A DNA stretch of 64,000 nt, from the NCBI RefSeq assembly GCF_007673235.1, contig NZ_VDZH01000003.1, positions 124,001 to 188,000 of the forward strand, given 5' to 3'. A model generated the notes under the pieces. That model was not told where the DNA came from, ran no database searches, and worked only from the letters and a program-made list of their open reading frames with translations. Numbering within the stretch: the first letter of the stretch is position 1; each line of letters opens with the position of its first letter. Source of the stretch: Curtobacterium pusillum. GTDB taxonomy: Bacteria > Actinomycetota > Actinomycetes > Actinomycetales > Microbacteriaceae. This document shows positions 1 to 9,410 of the stretch, piece by piece. A program made the position numbers and the translations under genes.

Positions 1-2
1 AG

Positions 3-725
3 CAGTACCTCGGCCGCAAGCCGAAGGCCCTCTCGGGTGGTCAGCGTCAGCGCGTCGCGATGGGCCGTGCGATCGTCCGTCAGCCGCAGGTGTTCCTCAT
101 GGACGAGCCGCTGTCGAACCTCGACGCCAAGCTCCGCGTCCAGACCCGCACCCAGATCGCCTCGCTGCAGCGTCGTCTCGGCGTCACCACGGTCTACGTC
201 ACGCACGACCAGACCGAGGCGCTGACCATGGGTGACCGCATCGCGGTGCTCAAGGACGGCATCCTGCAGCAGGTCGGCTCGCCGCGTGACCTGTACGAGA
301 AGCCGAACAACGTCTTCGTCGCGGGCTTCATCGGCTCGCCGGCGATGAACCTGCTCCCGGCCGACGTGGTCGAGGGCGGCATCAAGTTCGGCTCGCTGAA
401 CCACCCGATCGACCGCGACACGCTCTCCAACGCGCGCTCCGGGAACATCACGGTCGGCATCCGCCCCGAGGACGTCGTCGTGGCGCAGTCGGGCGAGGGC
501 CTGCCGGTCACGGTCGACGTGGTCGAGGAACTCGGCGCCGACGGCTACCTCTACGGTCACGCCGACGTCAAGGGCTCGCGCGTCGACATCGTCGCCCGCG
601 TCGACGGTCGCTCGCACCCCTCGATCGGCGACACCATCGTGGTGACGCCGAAGCAGGGTCACGTGCACGCCTTCGACACCGAGTCGGGCGAACGCCTCGA
701 CGACAAGGCCGTGGTCAGCGCGTAA
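3..725 (+). CDS. Sugar ABC transporter ATP-binding protein, MsiK/UgpC type (C-terminal part)
   Basis: The 5' end lies outside the window, so the Walker A region is not seen. What remains begins just before the ABC signature LSGGQRQR, followed by Walker B (VFLMDEPLSNLD), the H-loop (VYVTHDQTEA) and a roughly 110-residue TOBE-type regulatory domain with a GIRPEDV motif. This is the domain order of the MalK/UgpC/MsiK family, cytoplasmic ATPases that energise carbohydrate importers. In actinobacteria one such ATPase commonly serves several sugar transporters that lack their own. The GH38-linked importer at 55.9-59.2 kb in this window has no ATPase gene, so this protein is a candidate partner (inference). 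A perfect hairpin follows the stop codon. Confidence 0.9.
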   Translation, partial: QYLGRKPKALSGGQRQRVAMGRAIVRQPQVFLMDEPLSNLDAKLRVQTRTQIASLQRRLGVTTVYVTHDQTEALTMGDRIAVLKDGILQQVGSPRDLYEKPNNVFVAGFIGSPAMNLLPADVVEGGIKFGSLNHPIDRDTLSNARSGNITVGIRPEDVVVAQSGEGLPVTVDVVEELGADGYLYGHADVKGSRVDIVARVDGRSHPSIGDTIVVTPKQGHVHAFDTESGERLDDKAVVSA

Positions 726-744
726 CGCTGGAAGACCACCAACA

Positions 745-776
745 GGAGGCGCGGTGCCAGCTGGCACCGCGCCTCC
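745..776. terminator. Perfect 14-bp hairpin, family-1 repeat
   Basis: Inverted repeat with arms GGAGGCGCGGTGCC and its exact complement around an AGCT centre, 19 nt after the ATPase stop. There is no U-tract. The same sequence with one change recurs at 60531-60574. A terminator role is inferred from position and stem strength. Confidence 0.6.
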
Positions 777-816
777 CGTCCGTCCCACCGTTCGCACGCA
801 CCCAGAGGAACCCATC

Positions 817-2124
817 GTGACCGACTCGATGTCCATCACCGCAGCCTCGGTCGATCCCGGCCTCCTCGACCTCCCGTGGGACCTGCCGCTCGCCGACTGG
901 CCGGACGACACGATCGTCGCGCTGCCGAAGGGCATCTCGCGGCACCTCGTCCGGTTCGTGCACCTCAGCGGCTACGTCGCCGCCGTGAAGGAGACTGGCG
1001 AGGAGATCGCTCGGTCCGAGTACGAGATGCTCCGCACGCTGCAGCGCATGGACGTGCCGTGCGTCGACCCCGTCGCCGTCATCACCGGCCGGGTCAGTGC
1101 GGACGGCGAGCCGCTGCACCCCGTCCTCGTCACGCGGCACCTGCGGTTCTCGCTGCCGTACCGTGCGCTGTACTCGCAGACGCTCCGTCCGGAGACCGCG
1201 ACGCGCCTCGTCGACGCCCTCGCACTGCTGCTGGTCCGTCTGCACGTGATCGGCTTCTACTGGGGTGACGTCTCGCTGTCGAACACCCTGTTCCGGCGCG
1301 ACGCGGGCTCGTTCGCGGCGTACCTCGTCGACGCGGAGACCGGCAAGCTCTACCCGGGCGGTCTCTCGAACGGGCAGCGGGAGAACGACCTCGAGGTCGC
1401 CCGCGTGAACATCGCCGGGGAGCTCCTCGACCTCGAGGCCGGCGGGCGACTCGACGAGAACGCCGACGCCGTGGACGTCTCGAACCGGATCGTCGCGCAG
1501 TACCGGACGCTCTGGAAGGAACTGACGGGCACCGAGCAGTTCGACATCAAGGAGCGCTGGCGGATCAACGACCGCGTCGAACGACTCAACGCGCTCGGCT
1601 TCGACATCGAGGAGCTCTCGATCCACACGACCGAGGGTGGCTCGCAGGTGCGGATCCAGCCGAAGGTCGTCGACGCCGGCCACCACCAGCGCCGTCTGCT
1701 GCGGCTGACCGGCCTCGACGCCGGCGAGAACCAGGCGCGGCGTCTGCTCAACGACCTCGACTCGTACCGAGCGCGCAACGGCCGCGACCAGCTCGACGAG
1801 GAGATGGTGGCGCACGAGTGGGTCTCACGCGTGTTCGAACCGGTCATCCGGTCGATCCCGCGGGACCTCCGGGGCCGGCTCGAACCCGCCGAGGTCTTCC
1901 ACGAGCTGCTCGAGCACCGCTGGTTCATGTCCCAGGAGGAAGAGCGCTCGGTGTCGCTCCCCGAGGCCACGACGGCGTACATCAACGACGTGCTGCGGCA
2001 CCGTCGCGACGAGCGGCTGCTGATCAACCCGCCGACGTCGTCCATGACGCTGCCGATCCCCGTCGTCGACGACGCTGCGCCGGCGTCACCCGACGACGTC
2101 GAGGACTGGCGCGCCACCGTCTGA
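817..2124 (+). CDS. DUF4032 protein with kinase-like fold
   Basis: A 435-residue protein when started at GTG 817, which has AGAGGAA 7 nt upstream; an ATG at 829 is the alternative. An upstream ATG at 754 would start inside the preceding hairpin and is rejected. The N-terminal half resembles lipopolysaccharide/protein kinases: a VKE lysine region near residue 50, a catalytic-loop-like YWGDVSLSNTLF near residue 150 and a metal-binding-like LVDAETG about 25 residues later. The C-terminal half matches what I recall as the actinobacterial DUF4032 family. The substrate is unknown; phosphotransfer is inferred from the GDxSxxN and DAE motifs only. It stands alone, after a terminator and before a repeat-rich gap. 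Confidence 0.72.
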   Translation: MTDSMSITAASVDPGLLDLPWDLPLADWPDDTIVALPKGISRHLVRFVHLSGYVAAVKETGEEIARSEYEMLRTLQRMDVPCVDPVAVITGRVSADGEPLHPVLVTRHLRFSLPYRALYSQTLRPETATRLVDALALLLVRLHVIGFYWGDVSLSNTLFRRDAGSFAAYLVDAETGKLYPGGLSNGQRENDLEVARVNIAGELLDLEAGGRLDENADAVDVSNRIVAQYRTLWKELTGTEQFDIKERWRINDRVERLNALGFDIEELSIHTTEGGSQVRIQPKVVDAGHHQRRLLRLTGLDAGENQARRLLNDLDSYRARNGRDQLDEEMVAHEWVSRVFEPVIRSIPRDLRGRLEPAEVFHELLEHRWFMSQEEERSVSLPEATTAYINDVLRHRRDERLLINPPTSSMTLPIPVVDDAAPASPDDVEDWRATV

Positions 2125-2433
2125 CGCGCGCTCTCGATCGCGTCCGTTCCTTCCCAGAACGACCGCGATGGAACGTGGAAACGGGCGTACCTGGTCGGAA
2201 CGAACGACCGGGTACGCCCGATTCGACCAGGCACGCCCGGTTCCGGCAGGCGGTCGCGGTGAGCGTCGCCGGCCTGGAGGCGCGGGTCGGGTCGCCAGCG
2301 CAGGCCTACCCCGTGACTCCCCCGCGCCGAGTCCGTTCCTTCCCAGAACGACCGCGATGGAACGAGGAAACGGGCGTACCTGGTCGGAACGAACGACCAG
2401 GCACGCCCGATTCGACCAGGCGGAGTGTGCGGG
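2125..2433. repeat. Intergenic region with two family-3 repeats and one family-1 half-site
   Basis: No gene is seen. Positions 2142-2209 and 2331-2398 are a direct repeat, 67 of 68 bases identical by eye. Each contains TTCCCAGAACGACCGCGATG and GGGCGTACCTGGTCGGAACG, then a diverged inverted copy (TACGCCCGATTCGACC in the first). Between them, at about 2272-2288, is a family-1 half-site (GGCCTGGAGGCGCGG). A third, more palindromic copy lies at 59366-59470. Confidence 0.8.
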
Positions 2434-3444
2434 CTACTCGGCGCGACGGCGCCGGGCGACCTCCCACAGGGTGACGCTCGCGGCGATGCCCGCGTTGAGG
2501 GACTCCGTCGCGCTCGAGATCGGGATCGACACGATCGCGTCGCAGGTCTCGGTGACGAGGCGCGACAGGCCCTTGCCCTCCGAACCGACGACGATCACGA
2601 TCGGACGGTCGGCGAGCTCGAGGCCGTCGAGCTCCACGTCGCCGTCACCGTCGAGGCCGAGCACGAACAGCCCCATCGACTTGAGGGACTTCAGGGTCTG
2701 GGTCAGGTTCGGGGCCATCGCGACTGGGGTGCGCGCAGCGGCACCGGCACTGGTCTTCCACGCGGACGCCGTCACGCCGACGGAGCGACGCTGCGGGACG
2801 ATGACGCCGTGCCCGCCGAAGGCCGCCGTGGAGCGGATGATCGCACCGAGGTTGCGCGGGTCGGTGATGCCGTCGAGTGCGACGACCAGCGGCACCTCGT
2901 CCTTGGCGAAGGCGCGCTCGACGAGGTCCTCGGCCACGGCGTACTCGTACGCCGGCACCTTGAGCGCGACACCCTGGTGCACGCTGTCGTGCCCCGTGAT
3001 GCGGTCGAGCTCCGGACGCATGATCTCCATGATCGGCACGCCGCGGTGGTTGGCGAGCGCCAGGATCTCCTTGACGCGGTCGTCGACCTCGATGCGGGCG
3101 GCGACGTACAGCGTCGTGGAGGGGGTCTTCGTGCGCAGGGCCTCGAGCACCGAGTTGCGGCCGGTGACCAGCTCGGAGTCGTCCGTCTTCCGCTGCGGCG
3201 GACGGCCGGTGCGCTGCTGCGGCGAGCTCGACGCACCGTGACGGCCACGAGCGTTCTCGTAGCGCTCCTTGGCGGCCTTGCGCTTGCCTGCCGGGTGGTA
3301 CGGGCGGTCCTCGGCCTTCGGGGTCGGCTTGCGACCCTCGAGCGCCTGGGCGCCCTGACCGCCGGAGCCGACCTGCTTGTTGCCCTTGCGGCCGGAGCGG
3401 ACGGCGCCGGGCCGGCCCTTCTTGCTCCCCGAGACGTTCTTCAT
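2434..3444 (-). CDS. rlmB: 23S rRNA (guanosine-2'-O-)-methyltransferase RlmB
   Basis: SpoU/TrmH-family 2'-O-methyltransferase of 336 residues; the family methylates G2251 in the 23S rRNA peptidyl-transferase region. The first ~100 residues are basic and glycine/serine-rich (KKGRPGAVRSGRKGNK), then a substrate-binding domain beginning LVTGRNSVLEALR, then the knotted SPOUT domain with motifs 1-3: ALDGITDPRNLGAIIRSTA, VVGSEGKGLS and IPISSATESLNAGIAAS. Start ATG 3444 is chosen for the AGGAGAG 5 nt upstream and the typical family N-terminus; the longer reading frame runs back into cysS. It is the last gene of the carD-ispDF-cysS-rlmB cluster, 28 nt after cysS. Confidence 0.93.
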   Translation of the reverse strand: MKNVSGSKKGRPGAVRSGRKGNKQVGSGGQGAQALEGRKPTPKAEDRPYHPAGKRKAAKERYENARGRHGASSSPQQRTGRPPQRKTDDSELVTGRNSVLEALRTKTPSTTLYVAARIEVDDRVKEILALANHRGVPIMEIMRPELDRITGHDSVHQGVALKVPAYEYAVAEDLVERAFAKDEVPLVVALDGITDPRNLGAIIRSTAAFGGHGVIVPQRRSVGVTASAWKTSAGAAARTPVAMAPNLTQTLKSLKSMGLFVLGLDGDGDVELDGLELADRPIVIVVGSEGKGLSRLVTETCDAIVSIPISSATESLNAGIAASVTLWEVARRRRAE

Positions 3445-3472
3445 TGCTCTCTCCTGTCCGGCACTGCCGTTG

Positions 3473-4882
3473 TCAGGCGATGCTCCAGCGTGTACCAGCT
3501 GCGGTGTCTTCGATGGTGATGCCCGCGGATGCGAGATCGTCGCGCACACGGTCGGCCGTGGCGAAGTCGCGTGCCGCCCTGGCGTCGGAACGCTCCTGCA
3601 CGAGGCGTTCGACGAGGGCTGCGAGTGGTGCGGCCGATGCGTCGTGGCCGCCGCCGGACCAGTGGTCGGCCCGCGGGTCGATGCCGAGCACCTCGACCAT
3701 CGCGGCCACCTGATGGTACGCGGTTCCGACCGCTTCCGCATCGTCGGTGTCCAGGGCGGCGTTCCCCGCGCGGACGGTCTCGTGCAGCACGGCGAGCGCC
3801 TGGGGCACCGAGAGGTCGTCGTCCATGGCTCCCGCGAAGGCGTCGGGCACCCCCGGAGCGTCGGTCAGTGAGACCCCCTCGAGCCGGGTCTGGGCACGTG
3901 CGAGGAAGCCGGCGATCCGGTCGAGCGCCGCCTCGGCCTCGGCGAGGGAGCCGTCGTGGTGGTCGATCGTGGAGCGGTAGTGGGCGGCGCCGAGGGCGTA
4001 CCGGACGACGATGGGCCGGGCGGAGCCGAGCATGTCCGCGGCGAAGACCGAGTTGCCGAGCGACTTCGACATCTTCTGCCCGTCGACCGAGACCAGGCCG
4101 TTGTGCAGCCAGTACGAAGCGAACGGGTCCCCCGCGGCGGTCGACTGCGCGAGTTCGTTCTCGTGGTGGGGGAAGCGGAGGTCGAGTCCACCGCCGTGGA
4201 TGTCGAACGCCGGTCCGAGGTAGCGCCGGGACATCGCCGAGCACTCGATGTGCCAGCCCGGACGGCCGGGGCCCCAGGGCGAGTCCCAGTTCGCGGTCGA
4301 CGGCTCACCGGGCTTGGCGCCCTTCCAGAGCGCGAAGTCGCGAGGATCGCGCTTGCCGCGGGGGTCGGCGTCGGCGGCCTCGACCATGTCCTCACGCCGC
4401 TGGTGGGTCAACGCGCCGTACGAGTCCCAGCTGCCGGTGTCGAAGTAGACGTCGCCGGAGCCGTCGGCCGCCGCGTAGGCGTGGCCGCGCTCGATCAGCC
4501 GCTCGATGATGTCGTGCATCTGCGGCACGCTGGCGGTCGCGCGCGGCTCGTAGGTCGGGGGCAGGATGCCGAGCGCGGTGTACGCCGCGGTGAACTCGAG
4601 CTCGACGCGGTACGCGCGCGCGAACCACTCCTCGTCGGTGCCGGCGGCCAGGTCGAGCACCTTGTCGTCGATGTCGGTGACGTTCCGCACGAGCGTGACC
4701 CGGTACCCGCGGTGGCTCAGCCAGCGGCGCCAGACGTCGTAGACGAGCGCGGAGCGGAGGTGACCGATGTGCGGCGACGACTGCACCGTCGGCCCGCAGA
4801 CGTACATGCTCACGTGTCCGTCGACCAGCGGGACGAGGTCGACGACGGCAGCGGCGCGGGAGTCGTAGAGGCGAACGGTCAC
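3473..4882 (-). CDS. cysS: Cysteine--tRNA ligase
   Basis: Class I aminoacyl-tRNA synthetase, 469 residues, charging tRNA-Cys. Visible motifs are the zinc-ligand region MYVCGPTV (Cys29), the HIGH box at about 38-41 (PHIGHLRS), [19 protein letters not shown] and the KMSKS loop ([10 protein letters not shown]). A DALR-type domain follows ([15 protein letters not shown]). The paralogue MshC, which makes mycothiol, shares several motifs, but the length and the C-terminal domain fit CysS. It starts at GTG 4882. A -10-like TAGGCT (4889-4894 on the minus strand) sits exactly 6 nt before the GTG, so it may have its own leaderless promoter although it follows ispDF by only 17 nt. Confidence 0.95.
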   Translation of the reverse strand: MTVRLYDSRAAAVVDLVPLVDGHVSMYVCGPTVQSSPHIGHLRSALVYDVWRRWLSHRGYRVTLVRNVTDIDDKVLDLAAGTDEEWFARAYRVELEFTAAYTALGILPPTYEPRATASVPQMHDIIERLIERGHAYAAADGSGDVYFDTGSWDSYGALTHQRREDMVEAADADPRGKRDPRDFALWKGAKPGEPSTANWDSPWGPGRPGWHIECSAMSRRYLGPAFDIHGGGLDLRFPHHENELAQSTAAGDPFASYWLHNGLVSVDGQKMSKSLGNSVFAADMLGSARPIVVRYALGAAHYRSTIDHHDGSLAEAEAALDRIAGFLARAQTRLEGVSLTDAPGVPDAFAGAMDDDLSVPQALAVLHETVRAGNAALDTDDAEAVGTAYHQVAAMVEVLGIDPRADHWSGGGHDASAAPLAALVERLVQERSDARAARDFATADRVRDDLASAGITIEDTAAGTRWSIA

Positions 4883-4899
4883 GCCCCAAGCCTAGGACG

Positions 4900-6081
4900 T
4901 CAGGACGCCCGGACGACGGCTGTTGCGATCGCGGCGAGCCCTTCACCGCGGCCGGTGAAGCCGAGGCCGTCGGTCGTCGTGCCGGAGACGGCGACCGGAG
5001 CCCCGACGACGGCCGCGAGGGCGTCCTGCATCTCGGTCCGGCGGGCACCGATCCGCGGGCGGTTGCCGATCACCTGCACGGTGACGGACACCGGGACCAT
5101 GCCCGCTTCAGCGAGGAGACCGACCGCGCCCCGGACGAAGACGTCGCCAGCCGCACCGGCGTACGCGGGGTCCGACGTACCGAACGTCCCGCCGATGTCG
5201 CCGAGGCCGCCCGCCGAGAGCAGGGCGTCGCACACCGCGTGCGCGACGGCGTCCCCGTCGCTGTGGCCGGAGAGACCGGCCTCGCCCGGGAAGTCGAGCA
5301 GCCCGACCCGGCACGGAGCGGCCTCGTCGAAGGCGTGCACGTCGACGCCGAGGCCGACCCGGGTGTCCGCCGGAGCGGGGGATCCGGACCGCGCGCGGAC
5401 GATCGACTCCGCCCGTCCGAGGTCCCACGGGGTGGTGATCTTGAAGGCGTCGGCGTCGCCCGGGACGGAGCGCACCGTGCCGCCCGCCGCCTGGAACACC
5501 CCCGCATCGTCGGTCTCGGACTGCGACGACACCGCGTACGCCTGCCGGAGCGCGGCGAGCGGGAAACCCTGAGGCGTCTGCACCCCGACGAGTGCCGCAC
5601 GGTCGACGGTCTCGACGACGACGTCACCGTCGACGCGTTTGACGGTGTCCGTGACGGGCAGCGCCGGGACGAACCCGGCAGGCGACCCGTCGGCGAGCGA
5701 CTCGGCGACCGCATCGAAGACCCGGTCGAACTGCACCGTCGGCGTCAGGCACCGAGCGGCGTCGTGCACCAGGACCGAGGTGACGGAGTCCGGCAGGGCT
5801 GCCAGGCCGGCCTCGACCGAGCCGTGGCGATCCGTGCCTCCCGGCACCACCGCCGTGTACGCGACCGCAGCCCCGGCGACCGAGGCGACCACCTGTCGAC
5901 AGTCGTCGAGCAACGCAGCGGGCGCGACCACGACGACGAGCGTCGGCGACGCCAGGGCGAACAGCGGCTCGAGCGCCCGCGCGAGCATGAGCGTGCCGGC
6001 CACGGGGACGAACGCCTTCGCCGTGCCGATGCCCAGTCGTGTGCCGGACCCGGCCGCAACGACGACGACCGCCCTGTCCAC
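4900..6081 (-). CDS. ispDF: Bifunctional IspD/IspF (MEP isoprenoid pathway)
   Basis: Fusion of two enzymes of the methylerythritol phosphate pathway: 2-C-methyl-D-erythritol 4-phosphate cytidylyltransferase (residues ~1-225) and 2-C-methyl-D-erythritol 2,4-cyclodiphosphate synthase (~235-393). IspD shows [13 protein letters not shown] followed by a lysine, LVHDAARC and GVQTPQGFP. IspF shows GLGVDVHAF and [19 protein letters not shown], with metal-binding Asp and His residues. The start is uncertain: GTG 6081 gives the usual family N-terminus; CTG 6117, 13 nt after the carD stop, would add 12 residues. Neither has a good ribosome site, so translation may be coupled to carD. Confidence 0.93.
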   Translation of the reverse strand: MDRAVVVVAAGSGTRLGIGTAKAFVPVAGTLMLARALEPLFALASPTLVVVVAPAALLDDCRQVVASVAGAAVAYTAVVPGGTDRHGSVEAGLAALPDSVTSVLVHDAARCLTPTVQFDRVFDAVAESLADGSPAGFVPALPVTDTVKRVDGDVVVETVDRAALVGVQTPQGFPLAALRQAYAVSSQSETDDAGVFQAAGGTVRSVPGDADAFKITTPWDLGRAESIVRARSGSPAPADTRVGLGVDVHAFDEAAPCRVGLLDFPGEAGLSGHSDGDAVAHAVCDALLSAGGLGDIGGTFGTSDPAYAGAAGDVFVRGAVGLLAEAGMVPVSVTVQVIGNRPRIGARRTEMQDALAAVVGAPVAVSGTTTDGLGFTGRGEGLAAIATAVVRAS

Positions 6082-6130
6082 CCCTTCGGGGAACAGAACG
6101 GTCGAGGTCGTGTTCAGTGGTTCGGTGCGC

Positions 6131-6613
6131 TCAGGAGGCGAGGACCTCGTCGAGGACGGTCGATGCCTTGTCCTCGTCGGTCTTCTCGGCCAGCGCCAGC
6201 TCGGAGATGAGGATCTGCCGCGCCTTGGCGAGCATCCGCTTCTCCCCCGCGGAGAGCCCGCGGTCCTGGTCGCGACGCCAGAGGTCGCGGACGACCTCGG
6301 ACACCTTGATGACGTCACCCGACGCGAGCTTCTCGAGGTTCGCCTTGTACCGCCGGGACCAGTTCGTGGGCTCCTCGGTGAACGGAGCACGCAGGACCTC
6401 GAACACCTTGTCGAGTCCCTCCTTGCCGATCACGTCGCGGACACCGACCAGGTCGACGTTGTCCGCCGGCACCTCGATCGTCAGGTCACCCTGGGTGACC
6501 CGCAGCTTCAGGTAGACCTTTTCCTCGCCCTTGATGACGCGCGTCTTCACTTCAGAGATGGTTGCCGCCCCGTGATGGGGGTAGACCACGGTCTCGCCGA
6601 CCTCGAATTGCAT
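6131..6613 (-). CDS. carD: CarD-family transcription regulator
   Basis: A 160-residue RNA-polymerase-binding protein. The N-terminal Tudor-like RNA-polymerase-interaction domain begins [19 protein letters not shown], and the helical C-terminal domain holds the conserved [13 protein letters not shown] and the [21 protein letters not shown] region. In mycobacteria CarD stabilises the open promoter complex and tunes rRNA transcription. GGAG lies 9 nt before ATG 6613. It heads the cluster with ispDF (50 nt on), cysS and rlmB, an arrangement known in many actinobacteria. A -10-like TAAACT lies upstream on the minus strand, but a matching -35 is weak. Confidence 0.95.
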   Translation of the reverse strand: MQFEVGETVVYPHHGAATISEVKTRVIKGEEKVYLKLRVTQGDLTIEVPADNVDLVGVRDVIGKEGLDKVFEVLRAPFTEEPTNWSRRYKANLEKLASGDVIKVSEVVRDLWRRDQDRGLSAGEKRMLAKARQILISELALAEKTDEDKASTVLDEVLAS

Positions 6614-6753
6614 GTATCAGGCTCCGTTCCGAGACACCCAGTTTACCACAAGCAGTTTTCGGGTAAGGGGCACCTAACACCTGGCACCCCCGCCGATCGG
6701 TAGGATGGTCGTCGGACCGTCCGGTCCACATCGTGATCTTCCGGAGGAATCTC

Positions 6754-7281
6754 TTGCGAGCTCGGGTACTCGTGTCCGTCGCCGTTGCGGCAACCATCGC
6801 GCTCGGCGCCACCGGCTGCGAGTTCATGTCGCCCGCACAGACCACGGAGATCAAGCAGATCACCGACGGTGTGAACGTGTCGACGGGCAAGATCGACGTC
6901 CGCAACGCGCTGCTCATCTCCGACGACGGCGAGGGCGCCCGCTTCATCGGCACGCTCGTGAACAACGACGAGTCGGACGACATCACCGTGTCCGTCGAGA
7001 TCGGCGGCGACACCGAGACCGTCGAGGTCCCGGCCAGCGGCCACGTCGACCTCGCCAACGACGCCAAGCACGACACGCTCGACTTCGACGGTGCAGACGC
7101 CAAGCCCGGCGCGCTCGTCAAGGTCTACTTCTCCTACTCGGGCGCCGAGGGCGTCTCCGCCAGCGTGCCGGTGCTCACCAGCTCGCAGGAGGAGTACGCG
7201 ACGCTCGCGCCCACCGCGACGCCGACGTCGGAGGTCACCCTCCCGGCCGAGTCGCCGACGGACGTCCCGATCAACCCGTAG
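6754..7281 (+). CDS. Hypothetical lipoprotein
   Basis: About 175 residues from TTG 6754, chosen because GGAGGA lies 5 nt upstream; the GTG at 6733 has no ribosome site. Residues 1-20 form a signal peptide (RARVLVSVAVAATIALGATGC) with a lipobox-like end at the Cys, so it is probably anchored to the outer face of the membrane. The mature part is acidic, with a beta-rich segment (RFIGTLVNNDESDDITVSVE) that resembles the copper-chaperone-like or DUF4352-like folds of actinobacterial lipoproteins, and a Pro/Thr-rich tail. I do not recognise a specific function. It faces regX3 convergently across a strong bidirectional terminator. Confidence 0.75.
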   Translation: MRARVLVSVAVAATIALGATGCEFMSPAQTTEIKQITDGVNVSTGKIDVRNALLISDDGEGARFIGTLVNNDESDDITVSVEIGGDTETVEVPASGHVDLANDAKHDTLDFDGADAKPGALVKVYFSYSGAEGVSASVPVLTSSQEEYATLAPTATPTSEVTLPAESPTDVPINP

Positions 7282-7296
7282 GTACCAGCCGCTTCA

Positions 7297-7345
7297 GACT
7301 GGAGGCCCGGTGCGAGTCCCATGGACTCGCACCGGGCCTCCAGTC
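7297..7345. terminator. Perfect 23-bp hairpin, bidirectional terminator, family-1 repeat
   Basis: Arms of 23 bp beginning GACTGGAGGCCCGGTGCGAG around a CAT loop, placed between the convergent lipoprotein and regX3 genes. It is the longest perfect member of the GGACTGGAGGC repeat family in the window. Confidence 0.8.
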
Positions 7346-7410
7346 GGTTGCGCTGCGCGCGGGGCGCGACGCGTGTGCACGGCGCGACCCGCAGGCTGCG
7401 GCCCGGCGCG

Positions 7411-8091
7411 TCAGCCCTCGATGCGGTAGCCGAGCCCCCGGACGGTCACGAGGATCTCCGGAGCGCTCGGGACGCGCTCGATCTTCGACCGGATGCGCTT
7501 GATGTGCACGTCGAGCGTCTTCGTGTCACCGAAGTAGTCCGACCCCCAGACCCGGTCGATGAGCTGCCCGCGGGTGAGCACGCGCCCGGCGTTCCGGAGG
7601 AGCAGCTCGAGGAGCTCGAACTCCTTGAGTGGCATCGGCGTCTCGGAGCCGTCCACCGCGACCGTGTGCCGCTCGACGTCCATCCGGATGCCGCCCACCT
7701 GCAGGATCCCGCTGTCCGCCGGGTCGTCCTCGGTCCGACGACGGAGCACGGCACGGATGCGCGCCAGGAGCTCGCGGGTCGAGTACGGCTTCGTCACGTA
7801 GTCGTCGGCGCCGAGCTCCAGCCCGACGACGATGTCCACCTCGGAGTCCTTCGCCGTCAGCATGATGATCGGGATGTTCGAGCGGGTCCGGATCTGCCGG
7901 CAGACCTCCGTGCCGGACAGCCCCGGCAGCATCAGGTCGAGCAGCACCAGGTCGGGGTTCTCCGCGTCGAACTTCGACAGCGCGGTCACGCCGTCCGCAG
8001 CGACGGAGGTGTCGTACCCCTCGCGCTGCAGCAGGAACTCCAGGGGCTCGCTCAGGGCCGGCTCGTCGTCGACGATGAGGATCTTGGTCAC
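7411..8091 (-). CDS. regX3: Response regulator, RegX3/PhoP type
   Basis: OmpR-family response regulator of 226 residues. The receiver domain starts TKILIVDDEPALSEP, with the phosphoacceptor Asp in LVLLDLMLPG and the conserved Lys in DDYVTKPYS. The winged helix runs from about residue 130 (LKEFELLELLLRNAGRVLTR, WGSDYFGDTKTLDVHIKRIR). GTG 8091 overlaps the senX3 stop by 4 nt, so the pair is co-translated. In mycobacteria SenX3-RegX3 senses phosphate limitation and binds Pho-box repeats. The neighbouring phoU, gpmA and pst genes support that role here. The name rests on context as well as sequence. Confidence 0.88.
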   Translation of the reverse strand: MTKILIVDDEPALSEPLEFLLQREGYDTSVAADGVTALSKFDAENPDLVLLDLMLPGLSGTEVCRQIRTRSNIPIIMLTAKDSEVDIVVGLELGADDYVTKPYSTRELLARIRAVLRRRTEDDPADSGILQVGGIRMDVERHTVAVDGSETPMPLKEFELLELLLRNAGRVLTRGQLIDRVWGSDYFGDTKTLDVHIKRIRSKIERVPSAPEILVTVRGLGYRIEG

Positions 8092-9254
8092 GATTGCTGC
8101 TCTTCCAGTTGCTCTTCGAGTGCTGTGGTCAGTTCGGTGTCCGCCTCGGGGAGACGGATGGTGAAGGTCGAGCCCTTGCCGGGTTGCGACCACACGCGGA
8201 CGTCGCCGCCGTGGTTGCCCACCACGTGCTTGACGATCGCGAGGCCCAGCCCGGTGCCGCCGGTGGCACGGGAGCGGGCGGGGTCGACGCGGTAGAAGCG
8301 TTCGAACACCCGGTCGAGGTCGGCCTCGGGGATGCCGACGCCCTGGTCGGTGACGGCGATCTCGACGAAGCCCTTGGCGGACCGGACGCCCACGCCGACG
8401 CGGGTGCCGTCCGGGGAGTACTTCACCGCGTTCGCGATGAGGTTCGACACCGCGATCTGCAGCAGCCCGGGGTCACCCATCACGCGGAGCTTCGACTTCT
8501 TCGCCCGCACCAGCTCGATGTCCCGTGCCCGGGCGACGATCTCGTTCGCGTCGACCGCGGCCTGCACGATGCGGTCGATCGACGTCTCCTCGCTGTTCTC
8601 GAGCGCGTCGACGGACTGCAGGCGGGAGAGCTCGATGATGTCCTTCGTCAGCGCCGCCAGCCGCTCGGACTCGGTGACGAGCTGCGCCGCGAACTTCCGC
8701 ACGTGCTGGGGTTCGTCCGCCGCGGCGACGAGGGTCTCGGACAACAGGCCGATGGCGCCGATCGGGGTCTTCAGCTCGTGCGAGATGTTCGCGACGAAGT
8801 CCCGTCGGACCTCGTCGATGCGCTTGCTCTCGGTGAGGTCGTCCGCGGTGACGAGGACGTACCGGTTGCCGAGCTGCGCGGCCCGGAAGCTCAGGTAACC
8901 GATCTGGTCACTGCCCCGCCCGCGGGGCAGCTCGAGGTCCTCAGCCCCCATCTCGCCGCTCTTGCGCACCCGGTCGACGAGGTCGGCGAGCTCCCGGTGC
9001 ACGAGCTTCCGCCGCACCACGAGCCCCACCGTCAGCGCCTGCGGGGACGCGGCCACGACGGTGTTCGACGGGTCGACCACCACGGCCGGGTTGTGCATCG
9101 TGGCGATGACCGCGGCGACGCCGTCCGGCAGGGTGCGCTCGGCGACGTCTGCTGCACGAGCCGTGCGCTCGGCGGTGATGATCAGCACCACGACGCCCGC
9201 GCCGAAGACCCCGCCGAGGAGCATCGACAGTGGCACGAGCCACGCGTTGTCCAT
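8088..9254 (-). CDS. senX3: Sensor histidine kinase, SenX3 type
   Basis: A 388-residue membrane kinase. One N-terminal transmembrane helix (about 5-27) leads to a PAS-like region, then HisKA with the phosphorylated His in FVANISHELKTPIGAIGLLS, then the ATPase domain with N-box NLIANAVKYSPDG, DQGVGIP and GGTGLGLAIVKHVV. As with mycobacterial SenX3 there is no large extracellular sensor, so signal input probably comes through partner proteins such as PhoU and Pst (known for the family). ATG 9254 is preceded by TACACT exactly 6 nt upstream, a leaderless promoter. It diverges from phoU across a region containing Pho-box-like repeats. Confidence 0.88.
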   Translation of the reverse strand: MDNAWLVPLSMLLGGVFGAGVVVLIITAERTARAADVAERTLPDGVAAVIATMHNPAVVVDPSNTVVAASPQALTVGLVVRRKLVHRELADLVDRVRKSGEMGAEDLELPRGRGSDQIGYLSFRAAQLGNRYVLVTADDLTESKRIDEVRRDFVANISHELKTPIGAIGLLSETLVAAADEPQHVRKFAAQLVTESERLAALTKDIIELSRLQSVDALENSEETSIDRIVQAAVDANEIVARARDIELVRAKKSKLRVMGDPGLLQIAVSNLIANAVKYSPDGTRVGVGVRSAKGFVEIAVTDQGVGIPEADLDRVFERFYRVDPARSRATGGTGLGLAIVKHVVGNHGGDVRVWSQPGKGSTFTIRLPEADTELTTALEEQLEEQQS

Positions 9255-9336
9255 GCCGTCAGTGTAGGGATGGTCACGCGGGGTTCGGACCCCGTTCACC
9301 CCCGTCCGGGGCGATCCCGCCGGAGGATCGCGAAGC

Positions 9337-9369
9337 GTTCAACCGCACGTCACCGTTCGTTCACCTGAC
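9337..9369 (+). promoter_or_regulatory. Pho-box-like direct repeats before phoU
   Basis: Three contiguous 11-nt units: GTTCAACCGCA, CGTCACCGTTC and GTTCACCTGAC. This is the GTTCACC direct-repeat architecture bound by actinobacterial PhoP/RegX3. The first and third units match best. The repeats lie in the senX3-phoU divergent region; a clear -10 for phoU is not evident. Confidence 0.6.
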
Positions 9370-9410
9370 CTGACAACACTCGACCGGTACGCAGAGAGAG
9401 GTACTCCCCC

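Noticed and set aside
3529-6210. Long plus-strand open frames opposite cysS and ispDF
   Set aside because: Arg/Pro/Ala-rich shadows typical of very high GC; the minus-strand frames carry full conserved motifs.
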